Below are positions 53,719 through 62,041 of a DNA stretch of 64,000 bases, one piece after another; position 1 is the stretch's first letter; the number at the start of each line of letters is the position of its first letter. The translations under genes and the position numbers were made by a program. The stretch spans positions 1,116,001 to 1,180,000 of the forward strand of contig NZ_PVYX01000001.1 in the NCBI RefSeq assembly GCF_003001695.1, given 5' to 3'. This DNA comes from Flagellimonas meridianipacifica (lineage in GTDB: Bacteria; Bacteroidota; Bacteroidia; Flavobacteriales; Flavobacteriaceae). A model generated the notes under the pieces. That model saw only the letters and a program-made list of their open reading frames with translations. It searched no databases and was not told the DNA's origin.

Positions 53719-55101
53719 ATGGCAAAAGTCTCATCAGAACAACTAGGAACAGAACCGATTGGAAGATTGCTTATTAAGCAGGCCGTTCCTGCTTCCATAG
53801 GTATCTTGGTCATGTCCTTAAACGTTCTGGTGGACTCCATTTTTGTCGGGAATTGGATAGGTTCCATTGCCATTGCGGCCATTAACGTAGTACTCCCTGT
53901 TTCCTTTTTTATTGCCGCTTTAGGTATGGCAATCGGCATTGGAGGTTCAAGTATTATTTCCCGCGCTTTGGGTTCTGGCGATAAGGGAAAAGCACTTCAG
54001 ACTTTTGGAAATCAAATTACCCTAACCTTGATGGTAACTATTTCCATGGTCGTTCTTGGGTTGTGTTTTGTCAATGAGCTGATTCCAGCATTCGGAGGCA
54101 AGGGTAGCATTTTTGAACCCGCAAAAATCTATTATACCATTGTGCTTTACGGAGTACCTTTTCTTGCACTCTGTATGATGGGCAATACCGTAATTCGAGC
54201 GGAAGGAAAACCCAAGTTTGCCATGATAGCGATGATAATCCCTTCTGTCGGTAATTTGCTCATGGACTACATTTTCATCTATATATTTGATTGGGGAATG
54301 CACGGAGCCGCTTGGGCCACAACCACGGGTTATTTGCTTTGTTTTGCATACATATTCTACTTCTTTCTTTCTAAAAATTCAGAACTTAAAATTGGACTTT
54401 CACATTTTGTGTTAAAGAGTAATATTTTAAGGGAGATTGGATCTTTGGGATTTGTTACTTTGGCACGACAGGCGGTCACCAGTATCATTTATTTGTTGTT
54501 GAACAACATCCTTTTCAATTTGGGAGGCGAAGCACTGGTTGCGATTTACGGCATTATAGGAAGAATGCTGATGTTTGCTTTATTCCCAGTTTTTGGTGTA
54601 ACCCAAGGGTTTCTTCCCATTGCTGGATTTAATTACGGGGCTGCTCAATATGATCGGGTTAAAGAATCTATCTATACAGCAATAAAATATGCCGCGTTGG
54701 TTGCAAGTATAGTGTTCGTTGGGCTTATGGTTTTTCCAGAGTTTTTAACGAATCTCTTTTTAAGTGATAGATTAGATTTGCCCGAGGAAGAAATTCGTAC
54801 CAACGCATTTGTCATGCGACATGCACCAACTGCTATGCGTTTGGTATTTGCCGCCACTCCGATCATAGCGCTCCAACTGATTGGGGCAGCCTATTTTCAG
54901 GCAGTGGGCAAAGCGGTGCCCGCTTTACTGCTGACACTCACACGCCAAGGCTTCTTTTTCATTCCTTTGATTCTCTTACTACCTAATTTTTTAGGAGAAC
55001 TTGGAGTTTGGTTTTCCTTTCCAATTGCAGATGTTTTGTCGACCATAGTAACCGGATTATATCTGCGAAATGAAATTAAAACCAATTTGGAAATTAACTA
55101 A
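53719..55101 (+). CDS. MATE-family efflux transporter
   Basis: A 460-residue inner-membrane protein with twelve transmembrane helices, in two related halves. The N-terminal motif RLLIKQAVPASIGILVMSLNVLVDSIFVGNWIG is typical of the DinF/NorM-like MATE group. MATE pumps expel cationic drugs or metabolites with Na+ or H+. The start codon follows the hemH stop without a gap, so the two are co-translated. A link to porphyrin export is possible from position but not supported by sequence. Confidence 0.92.
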   Translation: MAKVSSEQLGTEPIGRLLIKQAVPASIGILVMSLNVLVDSIFVGNWIGSIAIAAINVVLPVSFFIAALGMAIGIGGSSIISRALGSGDKGKALQTFGNQITLTLMVTISMVVLGLCFVNELIPAFGGKGSIFEPAKIYYTIVLYGVPFLALCMMGNTVIRAEGKPKFAMIAMIIPSVGNLLMDYIFIYIFDWGMHGAAWATTTGYLLCFAYIFYFFLSKNSELKIGLSHFVLKSNILREIGSLGFVTLARQAVTSIIYLLLNNILFNLGGEALVAIYGIIGRMLMFALFPVFGVTQGFLPIAGFNYGAAQYDRVKESIYTAIKYAALVASIVFVGLMVFPEFLTNLFLSDRLDLPEEEIRTNAFVMRHAPTAMRLVFAATPIIALQLIGAAYFQAVGKAVPALLLTLTRQGFFFIPLILLLPNFLGELGVWFSFPIADVLSTIVTGLYLRNEIKTNLEIN

Positions 55102-55110
55102 CCTCATTCT

Positions 55111-55536
55111 TTACTCGGGCATCAGGGTAGCTGCTTTGCTGATAATTTTCCATTGACCTTCCAATTTTTTCAGCAGAAAAATATCTATGAAATGCATTCC
55201 TCTAGCAGGAATCCTAATCTCAGCTTTGGCCATGGCAATGTTATTGGATTTGTCGATGGTCAAAATCTTTCCTTCTCTACCATTGAATTTTCCTTTTTCC
55301 CTTCTTTTGAATAAATCGGCATACTCCTTTGGGGACAGCACCCATAATTCTTGGTCTTTTTTGGACAAGAACAGCTCAGCTTCTTCATAAAAGGCAGACT
55401 CTATCTGTTCGGTATTGTTGTATGAAGAACCATCCAAATAGTCTTGAAGTGTTTTTCGTATGCTTTCTTCTTCAGACTGGGCATGTAAAGAGAGAGACAT
55501 TGCTGAAAGGATAAAGATTAAAACTCTTGTTTTCAT
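55111..55536 (-). CDS. Exported NTF2-like (lumazine-binding type) protein
   Basis: A 141-residue exported protein. Signal peptide residues 1-19 (MKTRVLIFILSAMSLSLHAQ). The NTF2-like core has EESIRKTLQDYLDGSSYNN, an aromatic/acidic IESAFYEEAELFL and DIFLLKKLEGQWKIISKAAT. It fits the PF12893-type family common in Bacteroidota. Function unknown. It is three bases after the sugar dehydrogenase gene on the same strand, so they form an operon. Confidence 0.8.
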   Translation of the reverse strand: MKTRVLIFILSAMSLSLHAQSEEESIRKTLQDYLDGSSYNNTEQIESAFYEEAELFLSKKDQELWVLSPKEYADLFKRREKGKFNGREGKILTIDKSNNIAMAKAEIRIPARGMHFIDIFLLKKLEGQWKIISKAATLMPE

Positions 55537-55539
55537 AAT

Positions 55540-56706
55540 TTAGAGTTTATATTGTTTTTTGATTTCGATTATTTTTCCGTTGTCTTCGTCCGTAAGGATA
55601 TACAATTTGCCGTCTGGACTCTGTCTTGCCTTTCTAATACGAACCCTATCATCCAAAAAAAGCTCTTCTGCACTTTTTATAGTTTCGTTATCAATTTGAA
55701 ACCGCCATAAACTTCCTCTTGAAAGCCCAGGGACAATTAGATTGTTTTTCCACTGTGGGAATTCGGTTCCAGTGTAAAAAGTTAGTCCGGTAGGAGCTAC
55801 AGTATGCTGCCAAAACCAAACAGGTGGGGTGAAATCTACACCTTCAAGTTTTGGAGGGGTATAATCCGAACTTCTTAATTTTCCAGAAGTCACATTGGGC
55901 CAACCATAATTGGCGCCAGGGTGAAGAATATTGATTTCATCTCCTTGAATGGTACCATGCTCGCTGAACCAAATTGTGTTGGTATCAGGTTGGACCGTAA
56001 TTCCTTGAGCGGCCCTAATACCCATGGCATATATGCCAGGAATGGCATTTGGACCCAAATCGGGATTGTCATCTGGAATGCTTCCATCCGGATTGATTCG
56101 GTATATTTTTCCTCGTTTATCAGTGACATCCTGTGCAATTGGGAGAGGTGGTTCATCCCGTTCCCAAAACAATCGTTCTCCTATGGTGACATATAATTTA
56201 TCATCTGCCCCAAAAGTCATGCCTCCGCCGTAGTGATAGTATTCCCTCGTGTATGGAGCAGCTTCAATCAAAGTTTCATGGTTAATCAATGAGTCGTTGT
56301 TGAGTTGGGCTCGTACTACTTTAGTCGTGGTTCCAAAATCCTTTTTGGCCGCGTACGATATATATACCCACTTGTTTTTTTTAAAATTTGGGTCTACCAA
56401 GACTTCAAATATTCCTGAATTATCTCCAAAATGGATTGCACGGATACTGTCTGTCAAATCACTTGGGAACCCCTTTACGGTTCGTTTTTCTTTTGTTGAA
56501 AGATTTACGCTCAAAAGGTTTCCATCCTTTTCTGAGACCAAAGCTTCATTGTTGGAGATGAAAGCGATGCTCCAGGGGTGATTTAGGCTATCCAAAACCA
56601 CTTCCTTAATGGGATGGAAAGGTTGGAATTCTTCAGCAACCGATTTTTTATGATTTTCGGCGCACCCAATGCAAAGTAGGATAATGGGAAAAATCAATTT
56701 GTTCAT
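55540..56706 (-). CDS. PQQ-dependent sugar dehydrogenase-like lipoprotein
   Basis: A 388-residue lipoprotein (lipobox LLCIGC, Cys15) of the soluble glucose/sorbosone dehydrogenase family (YliI/Asd). Blade motifs include LNHPWSIAFISNNEALVSEKDG, YHYGGGMTFGADDKLYVTIGERLF, GPNAIPGIYAMGIRAAQGI and HPGANYGWPNVT. The catalytic-type His and the PQQ-site Arg lie in HYGGG and R of GERLF. Oxidises aldose sugars in known relatives. Its position near the lactonase gene (57878) fits a periplasmic sugar oxidation role, but they are in separate transcripts. Confidence 0.9.
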   Translation of the reverse strand: MNKLIFPIILLCIGCAENHKKSVAEEFQPFHPIKEVVLDSLNHPWSIAFISNNEALVSEKDGNLLSVNLSTKEKRTVKGFPSDLTDSIRAIHFGDNSGIFEVLVDPNFKKNKWVYISYAAKKDFGTTTKVVRAQLNNDSLINHETLIEAAPYTREYYHYGGGMTFGADDKLYVTIGERLFWERDEPPLPIAQDVTDKRGKIYRINPDGSIPDDNPDLGPNAIPGIYAMGIRAAQGITVQPDTNTIWFSEHGTIQGDEINILHPGANYGWPNVTSGKLRSSDYTPPKLEGVDFTPPVWFWQHTVAPTGLTFYTGTEFPQWKNNLIVPGLSRGSLWRFQIDNETIKSAEELFLDDRVRIRKARQSPDGKLYILTDEDNGKIIEIKKQYKL

Positions 56707-56783
56707 TTTTGGAAGTTTTCCCCAAATGACCTCAAAACAGTCCAGTTACTCTTTAAAAAACATGATTTTTAAAACGAAAAAGT

Positions 56784-57797
56784 TCACACTTTTCCGAACT
56801 CTCTCCGATATTGGGATGGTGTGCGTTTTGTTTTGGCCTTAAAGGCTAGATTAAACGAAGTGATATTCCCAAAACCACAATCGTAGGCTACTGCAATGAT
56901 TTTCTCATTTCTGTAATTTGGATCTATCAATAAAGACTTTGCTTTCTCCACTCGATGACTCGCCACAAAGTCGGAGAAATTCTTTTCTTCATTTTCATTG
57001 ATTGCCTGTGACAATTTTCGAGGAGACACCTTCAAGCGTTCAGAGACACTTTCGAGAGATAGGGAATTGTCCAGATAGATTTCTTCTTCTGAAAACAGCT
57101 GTTTTAACGACTCCATTAGGAGTTTGGATGTAGATTTATCCAAGGTCGAAGAATTATATTTTCCCAATTGAAAGGCATGTTTTTGAAGAAAGAGGAAAGA
57201 GAAGACATAAATCAGCAAAGAGAAAAATAGAGCACCCCCAATGTAGAAAGAAAATAAACCTGCCAAATGGCCCATATAAAACAACCATATCAAAGCGGTT
57301 CCAATGACCAGATTTCTAAACCAATTGCCTAGTTGTTTTCTAATTTCAGTTCGGTTTCCAACAAGCAAACCAAAAGAAAGAAAAACGTAAACCGCCAAAT
57401 GGGAAAAAACCAAAATGTAAATTACATATGATATTGGGTTTGCATTGTTGGGTATAACTGTTGAAAATGTGACAAAAAGGATGAAAGGCAAAAAATGAAG
57501 AACATCTTTTGATAAGAAGTCTTTTTTGGATAAAAGCAAAGCTTTTCCATAAAACCATAAAGAGGGTCCGGTAAGCAATATTCCGGAAAGGCCCAAATTG
57601 CGTTGCCAGGGCTCCAAATCCAAATAAACGTTAAGCACAGACTTGCCGATTCTGATAGTGAGTCCTAATATGGCAAGACCCAAAAAAAGATTGGCTCTTC
57701 TACTTCCTTTATTTAATGTGAAAAGGTAAAACGAAAGGAACAAGGCTTGTACAATTCCCAAGCAACTTAAAGCCAATATTACCATATCCTTGCTCAT
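56784..57797 (-). CDS. Membrane-bound AraC-family regulator
   Basis: A 337-residue protein with seven transmembrane helices in residues 1-225 and an AraC DNA-binding domain (~245-337). The C-terminal helix-turn-helix is SLESVSERLKVSPRKLSQAINENE and IIAVAYDCGFGNITSFNLAFKAKTKRTPSQYR. Such 7-TM AraC regulators are frequent in Bacteroidota and resemble the membrane module of LytS kinases. Divergent from the lactonase at 57878, which is the nearest candidate target. Confidence 0.9.
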   Translation of the reverse strand: MSKDMVILALSCLGIVQALFLSFYLFTLNKGSRRANLFLGLAILGLTIRIGKSVLNVYLDLEPWQRNLGLSGILLTGPSLWFYGKALLLSKKDFLSKDVLHFLPFILFVTFSTVIPNNANPISYVIYILVFSHLAVYVFLSFGLLVGNRTEIRKQLGNWFRNLVIGTALIWLFYMGHLAGLFSFYIGGALFFSLLIYVFSFLFLQKHAFQLGKYNSSTLDKSTSKLLMESLKQLFSEEEIYLDNSLSLESVSERLKVSPRKLSQAINENEEKNFSDFVASHRVEKAKSLLIDPNYRNEKIIAVAYDCGFGNITSFNLAFKAKTKRTPSQYRREFGKV

Positions 57798-57877
57798 ACA
57801 TCAAAAATAGGAAGAAGAGGACAAATGGAAATCTATGTCATTTTAAGTTGTTACTTTTAACAAAAGACCTTTAACTA

Positions 57878-58981
57878 ATGAAATTTTCACATTGGAGTTT
57901 TGGCATTTTTTTATTGATTTCAATAGGATGTACTGAGAAAAAGCAAATGGAAGAAACCTATTCTTTGTTCGTGGGCACCTATACAAATGGTGAGAGTGAA
58001 GGAATCTACAAATTGGATTTTAACCCCAGTTCTGGAAGTTTGGATAGTATTCAACTCATGGCCAAATTACCTAATCCTTCTTTTTTGACCTTCTCGTCTG
58101 ATAAGCAATACCTCTATGCAGTTCAGGAAACCGCAGATTTTGACAGTTTAGGTGGAGGTGTGACTTCCTTCGTTTTGGAAAATGGACAATTGAAAGCACT
58201 TAATAGTAAAGGTACAGGCGGAGCCCATCCATGTCACGTGGCCTTTTCCAAAATGAACCAAATAGCGGTGTCCAATTACACAGGCGGTAATTTTGCGGTT
58301 TTCGATGTAGAATCAGATGGAAGTCTGGGTAAAAGACAACTCATTGACCATAAGGTTTTGGACACCACAAAAGCTTCACATGTGCATAAGGCCCATTTTA
58401 ATGAAGATGGACTATTTACCTCCGATTTGGGGTTGGATGGAATTAAAAGATATTACGAAAAGGACAACATATGGGAATCCGGGCATCAAGCATCCATTGA
58501 CCTTCCCGAAGGGGCGGGGCCAAGACACTTTGTATTTAATACCGATAGGTCTTTTCTGTATGTCATCAATGAGTTGAACGCTACGATTACTGTTTTCCAA
58601 CGGGACGATGAAGGCAGTTTCAATCCGATTCAAACGGAAGATACTTTAGCTCCTGACTGGGAAGGGGGCAAGTCATGCGCCGATATTCATTTATCTCCAG
58701 ATGGAAGATTTCTATATGGGTCAAATCGTGGAGAGAATACCATAGTTATTTTTTCTATTGATGATAGCACCGGAAAAATTACTTTGGTAGGGCGTGAATC
58801 CGTTCGTGGGGATTGGCCCCGTAATTTTACAATTGACCCCAGTGGAAACTTTTTGTTGGTAGCCAATGAGCGAAGTAACAATATTACCGTTTTTGAACGC
58901 AACACGGAGAAAGGTACACTAAGGTTTTTGAATGAAACCAAACTGTCAAGCCCAGTCTGCCTAGAGTTTATGAACGATTAA
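57878..58981 (+). CDS. Lactonase-family beta-propeller lipoprotein
   Basis: A 367-residue lipoprotein with lipobox ISIGC (Cys18). It belongs to the PF10282 lactonase family (6-phosphogluconolactonase YbhE-type seven-bladed propeller): FVGTYTNGESEGIYKLDF, GTGGAHPCHVAFSKMNQIAVSNYTGG region, LPEGAGPRHFVFN, and FTIDPSGNFLLVANERSNNITVF. The lipoprotein signal shows an extracytoplasmic location, so 6-phosphogluconate is unlikely to be the substrate; a sugar lactone made by periplasmic oxidation is more plausible. Its 3' end overlaps the convergent SMP-30-like gene by 21 bases. Confidence 0.9.
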   Translation: MKFSHWSFGIFLLISIGCTEKKQMEETYSLFVGTYTNGESEGIYKLDFNPSSGSLDSIQLMAKLPNPSFLTFSSDKQYLYAVQETADFDSLGGGVTSFVLENGQLKALNSKGTGGAHPCHVAFSKMNQIAVSNYTGGNFAVFDVESDGSLGKRQLIDHKVLDTTKASHVHKAHFNEDGLFTSDLGLDGIKRYYEKDNIWESGHQASIDLPEGAGPRHFVFNTDRSFLYVINELNATITVFQRDDEGSFNPIQTEDTLAPDWEGGKSCADIHLSPDGRFLYGSNRGENTIVIFSIDDSTGKITLVGRESVRGDWPRNFTIDPSGNFLLVANERSNNITVFERNTEKGTLRFLNETKLSSPVCLEFMND

Positions 58982-59896
58982 TTTATAGTTCTTCAATTTT
59001 GAAGGGTCTATAATCATATTGGTTTGTTGATTTAGCATGTCCATTTGTGAGTCGGAAAGAAAATAGATTTTGTCCTCAACCAAGTCAAAAGTGGTAGGGA
59101 TATCCGTAGGGTTTTCAAAATCCATTAATTTTTCATGTGTGATTATCTCCGTTTTTTCGTCGTTCAGGTAATATTGATAAATACCATTCTCACTTATATC
59201 CCTTCTTGAGTTTACAATGGCAATCAAGCTGTTTTTGTAAAATTTCATCCCGTCAATTCCCTTGTGATTATTAGGTTCGTTGATCAATGTTTGACTGGCA
59301 ATATCCAAAATGCGAATTCCGCTCGTATAGGTGGCAAAGTAGAGATATCTGTTATCGTTTGAGATGGTTATTCCATTGGTATGCTTTATTGCCTCATTGG
59401 AGTAAAAAACCTCTAGGCTATTTTTGGATTCATTGATGGTATAGATGTTTTCCGATTCTGAATCAGAAATGAAAACCTTCCCATTGTGGTCAATGGCAAT
59501 ATCATTTAGATAGATGAATTTAGAATTGTTCAACGTATAGGATTTGATAAGGTCACCTGAAATGATGTCCAATAAAATAAGAATGGATTTATTGTTCTCT
59601 TTTGTAAGGGTATTGCCCAATGCGTAGAGTATATCTCTCTTAATCGTCATTCCAAATCCGGATAAATAACCGTGTTCATTGGATTGAATAAAACTAGTAG
59701 CATTCTCACCATCAAGATTGCTTTGTACAATTTTATTGTGTTTAAGACTGTTTATAAAAAGTTTTCCTGATTTGGAATCCACAGCAATCCCTTCGGGAAT
59801 GAGGTCTTTTTCAAATGACAGTGTTATTGTTTTTTGATACGGTTGTGCGCTGACCAGACAGGTCATTAGAAGAAAGGTCCATAGAAAAAGCCTCAT
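58961..59896 (-). CDS. Secreted SMP-30/NHL-like propeller protein
   Basis: A 311-residue exported protein with signal peptide residues 1-18 (ending LVSAQ). Repeats of SMP-30/gluconolactonase-like type: IAVDSKSGKLFINSLKHNKIV, IYLNDIAIDHNGKVFISDSESENIY and NGITISNDNRYLYFATYTSGIRIL. The conserved Glu/Asn/Asp metal positions of SMP-30 cannot all be confirmed, so activity as a lactonase is uncertain. Convergent overlap of 21 bases with the lactonase-family gene. Confidence 0.8.
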   Translation of the reverse strand: MRLFLWTFLLMTCLVSAQPYQKTITLSFEKDLIPEGIAVDSKSGKLFINSLKHNKIVQSNLDGENATSFIQSNEHGYLSGFGMTIKRDILYALGNTLTKENNKSILILLDIISGDLIKSYTLNNSKFIYLNDIAIDHNGKVFISDSESENIYTINESKNSLEVFYSNEAIKHTNGITISNDNRYLYFATYTSGIRILDIASQTLINEPNNHKGIDGMKFYKNSLIAIVNSRRDISENGIYQYYLNDEKTEIITHEKLMDFENPTDIPTTFDLVEDKIYFLSDSQMDMLNQQTNMIIDPSKLKNYKLIVHKL

Positions 59897-59942
59897 TCCA
59901 AATTAATTCAAATTACATCTATAAAATATAAAGTACCATTGG

Positions 59943-60449
59943 TCAATTCCTACTAAATAAAGGGACAGGGGTTTCATTTGAATCATCTTTGGCGAACCAG
60001 GTCATGATATGCTTTTGAGGCCACCTTCTAATTAGGGTATCTGCCTTTTTATCATACCAAACGGCATCAAAATCCCCTTTGGTAGTGAGTACTACACGCC
60101 ATTCCTTTTGTAGTAAAGAAACATCTTCATAGCTGGCGTTCAAGCCGTCCCAATCAATTCCTGAAAGCACCTGAGGGTCTAAGTGGGCCATGACCTCTTT
60201 TTCACTTAAAACGGCCAACCAAATAGGTTTGGATAAATGCTCTATGGACAAATCTTCGCGTTTTGCACCCCAACCGATTTTTATGTCTGCCCCACCTCGA
60301 ATGGCAGCCATTAATGCGTCTTTGCTACCTTCCAAAACAGCACCTTCCTTATCCGTTTTAAGAACGACCTTCCAACTATTGTTGGTTGAAGGATTTGGTG
60401 AACATCCAAAAAGCAAAAACAATAGGACAATACTTATTAGTCTTTTCAT
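59943..60449 (-). CDS. Hypothetical lipoprotein
   Basis: A 168-residue lipoprotein. The start at 60449 gives MKRLISIVLLFLLFGC, a clean signal peptide with lipobox LFGC (Cys16); an earlier ATG at 60554 would add 35 unlikely residues and overlap the next gene. The mature part begins SPNPSTNNSWKVVLKTDKEG and contains IKIGWGAKREDLSIEHLSKPIWLAVLSEKEV and ADTLIRRWPQKHIMTWFAKD. I do not recognise the family. It follows the DUF2306 gene by 85 bases. Confidence 0.7.
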   Translation of the reverse strand: MKRLISIVLLFLLFGCSPNPSTNNSWKVVLKTDKEGAVLEGSKDALMAAIRGGADIKIGWGAKREDLSIEHLSKPIWLAVLSEKEVMAHLDPQVLSGIDWDGLNASYEDVSLLQKEWRVVLTTKGDFDAVWYDKKADTLIRRWPQKHIMTWFAKDDSNETPVPLFSRN

Positions 60450-60534
60450 GACTCGAATTTTTGATGTGAACCTGTACAAGTTACGGAAAGACTTAGTTAG
60501 AAAAAGCAACAAGTTCGATTCTTTTCTTGGGAGA

Positions 60535-60921
60535 CTACCCAAAAAAGAACTCATGTAAAAACCGTCCAGGAGCTAGGGTAAAACCTCCGGCAATACCAAT
60601 GGCCCCGATATAGAGCAAAACCATCTTTCGCTGATGGGCCTTTATCTTGCCTTTTTTAATGGCAGTATAGGCCGTGGGAACTGTCCACAAGGTTAGAAAA
60701 CTGAATAAATGTATCCATCCGAAATGGTTTAAGAATCTTCCCCCAACATCAGCAGGCATAAAAAGGGTAAGAATGGCTGTAATTAACATGAGAAACATAT
60801 ATATTTTGCCCAAACTTTTGTGGATAGAAGTCCCTTTTTTACCTAAAAGACCATAGGCTCCAAGAAAAATACAGGGTGCTACGGTAATAAGGTGGGCATA
60901 CATTAAAGTTTCATAGCCCAT
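60535..60921 (-). CDS. DUF2306 family membrane protein
   Basis: A 128-residue inner-membrane protein with four hydrophobic helices (~7-25, 37-55, 68-88, 98-118). The motif THKSLGKIYMFLMLITAI-type region (SIHKSLGKIYMFLMLITAI) and AHQRKMVLLYIGAIGIAGGFTLAPGRF are typical of DUF2306. Role unknown. The start lies two bases after the stop of the zinc-ribbon membrane protein, so both are in one operon. Confidence 0.85.
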   Translation of the reverse strand: MGYETLMYAHLITVAPCIFLGAYGLLGKKGTSIHKSLGKIYMFLMLITAILTLFMPADVGGRFLNHFGWIHLFSFLTLWTVPTAYTAIKKGKIKAHQRKMVLLYIGAIGIAGGFTLAPGRFLHEFFFG

Positions 60922-60923
60922 GG

Positions 60924-62015
60924 TTAGCTTTTTGATACTAATATGATTATACCAATAATGACTAGACTAAAAAGAATAGTGAAAAAAATCTTCCAAAAAC
61001 TGTACGGTCTTGTTCCCGAAATAGAACCATTTTCTCCATTTACAAAAAAATTATACTCTTTGCCATTGTATCGATAGGAACTCACGTAAACGGGAAGTAG
61101 AATATGTTTGAAGGTTTCTTCACTAAGCTGCATATTCATATGACTAATTCGCTGTGTGTCTCCACCAATATCTTGTCTACACCATCTTTTGGCAATTTGT
61201 TCTGCTTCCCCTTTTGCTGCCAAATGGCCTTGTTTTAATGGAATGGTATATTTTTCTGTAACAAACCCACGAAGAAAACTACTGTTGAAGGGTTGAAGTA
61301 ATTGTAGATTCCACCTAGCAATTTTTGATGGAACACGACCTTTTCGTTGTTTGGAAGCTTCCACCAAAGTGTCATCTACAAAACCCGAAACCTGACCAGA
61401 GGCTGGGTACCACCTAGTTTTTCTAACCCTTTGGGTCACCATTTTACCTTGTGAATTACGCACTCTTTTGGTTTCGTAATAATACTCTCCTCTTTGACCC
61501 CTGTATGTAGCGCTTAATTGCGCATCAAAAGTCCAATAAGGTAGATATAGTCCTTTGGTGAACTGTGGGTCCAAAGCAGCTTTTTTAAGGTTATTTGGAG
61601 CAAACCATAGCCTTTGCACCCAGCGTTTAAAAATTTGATATGATTTCTGTTGGTCTACCTGAAAAGGGAGCACCGCGCCTGGCAAAATCCACTCTTCTTT
61701 ATACTGGTCTTCCAAAACCAAGGGCATACTGCAATACACACAATGAAGAGATTTATAGTTTTCTTCAACATGCTGATTGGCACCACAATTTTTACAATGC
61801 AACATGCTGATTTCCTCACTATGGCGTTGTGCACCCATTTCACTCAAGTAAGGGTAAAGTTCCAGTTCTTCGAATCCGTTTGGGTCTACTGAAATAGTTT
61901 CTTGATGACCACAGTACTCGCAACTAACGTTTGTAGTGCCGGGCTTGTATTTTAATTCGGCACCGCAGTTAATGCAGGACTTTTTGAGCTCAGTTTTTTG
62001 AATGGACTCTTCCAA
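60924..62015 (-). CDS. Zinc-ribbon membrane protein (YdjG-like)
   Basis: A 363-residue protein with two N-terminal CxxC zinc ribbons (CINCGAEL...CEYCGH and CKNCGANQ...CVYCS), a beta-rich middle domain with YLPYWTFDAQLSATYRGQRGEYY, and one C-terminal transmembrane helix (FWKIFFTILFSLVIIGIIILV). Such proteins are often mislabelled 'PriA-like helicase' because of the ribbons; there is no helicase domain. I chose the TTG at 62015, the only plausible start downstream of the SPFH stop; an ATG at 62120 would overlap that gene by 79 bases. Paired with the SPFH protein upstream, it resembles B. subtilis YdjG-YdjI. Confidence 0.75.
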   Translation of the reverse strand: MEESIQKTELKKSCINCGAELKYKPGTTNVSCEYCGHQETISVDPNGFEELELYPYLSEMGAQRHSEEISMLHCKNCGANQHVEENYKSLHCVYCSMPLVLEDQYKEEWILPGAVLPFQVDQQKSYQIFKRWVQRLWFAPNNLKKAALDPQFTKGLYLPYWTFDAQLSATYRGQRGEYYYETKRVRNSQGKMVTQRVRKTRWYPASGQVSGFVDDTLVEASKQRKGRVPSKIARWNLQLLQPFNSSFLRGFVTEKYTIPLKQGHLAAKGEAEQIAKRWCRQDIGGDTQRISHMNMQLSEETFKHILLPVYVSSYRYNGKEYNFFVNGENGSISGTRPYSFWKIFFTILFSLVIIGIIILVSKS

Positions 62016-62041
62016 ATGAATATGAAAACAATTACTAGTAT

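Noticed and set aside
60449..60554. Longer N-terminus for the hypothetical lipoprotein
   Set aside because: The upstream 35 residues would hide a clean lipoprotein signal and overlap the DUF2306 gene.
60924..62015. Reading the zinc-ribbon protein as a PriA-type helicase
   Set aside because: No Walker motifs or helicase domain; the similarity is limited to CxxC ribbons.
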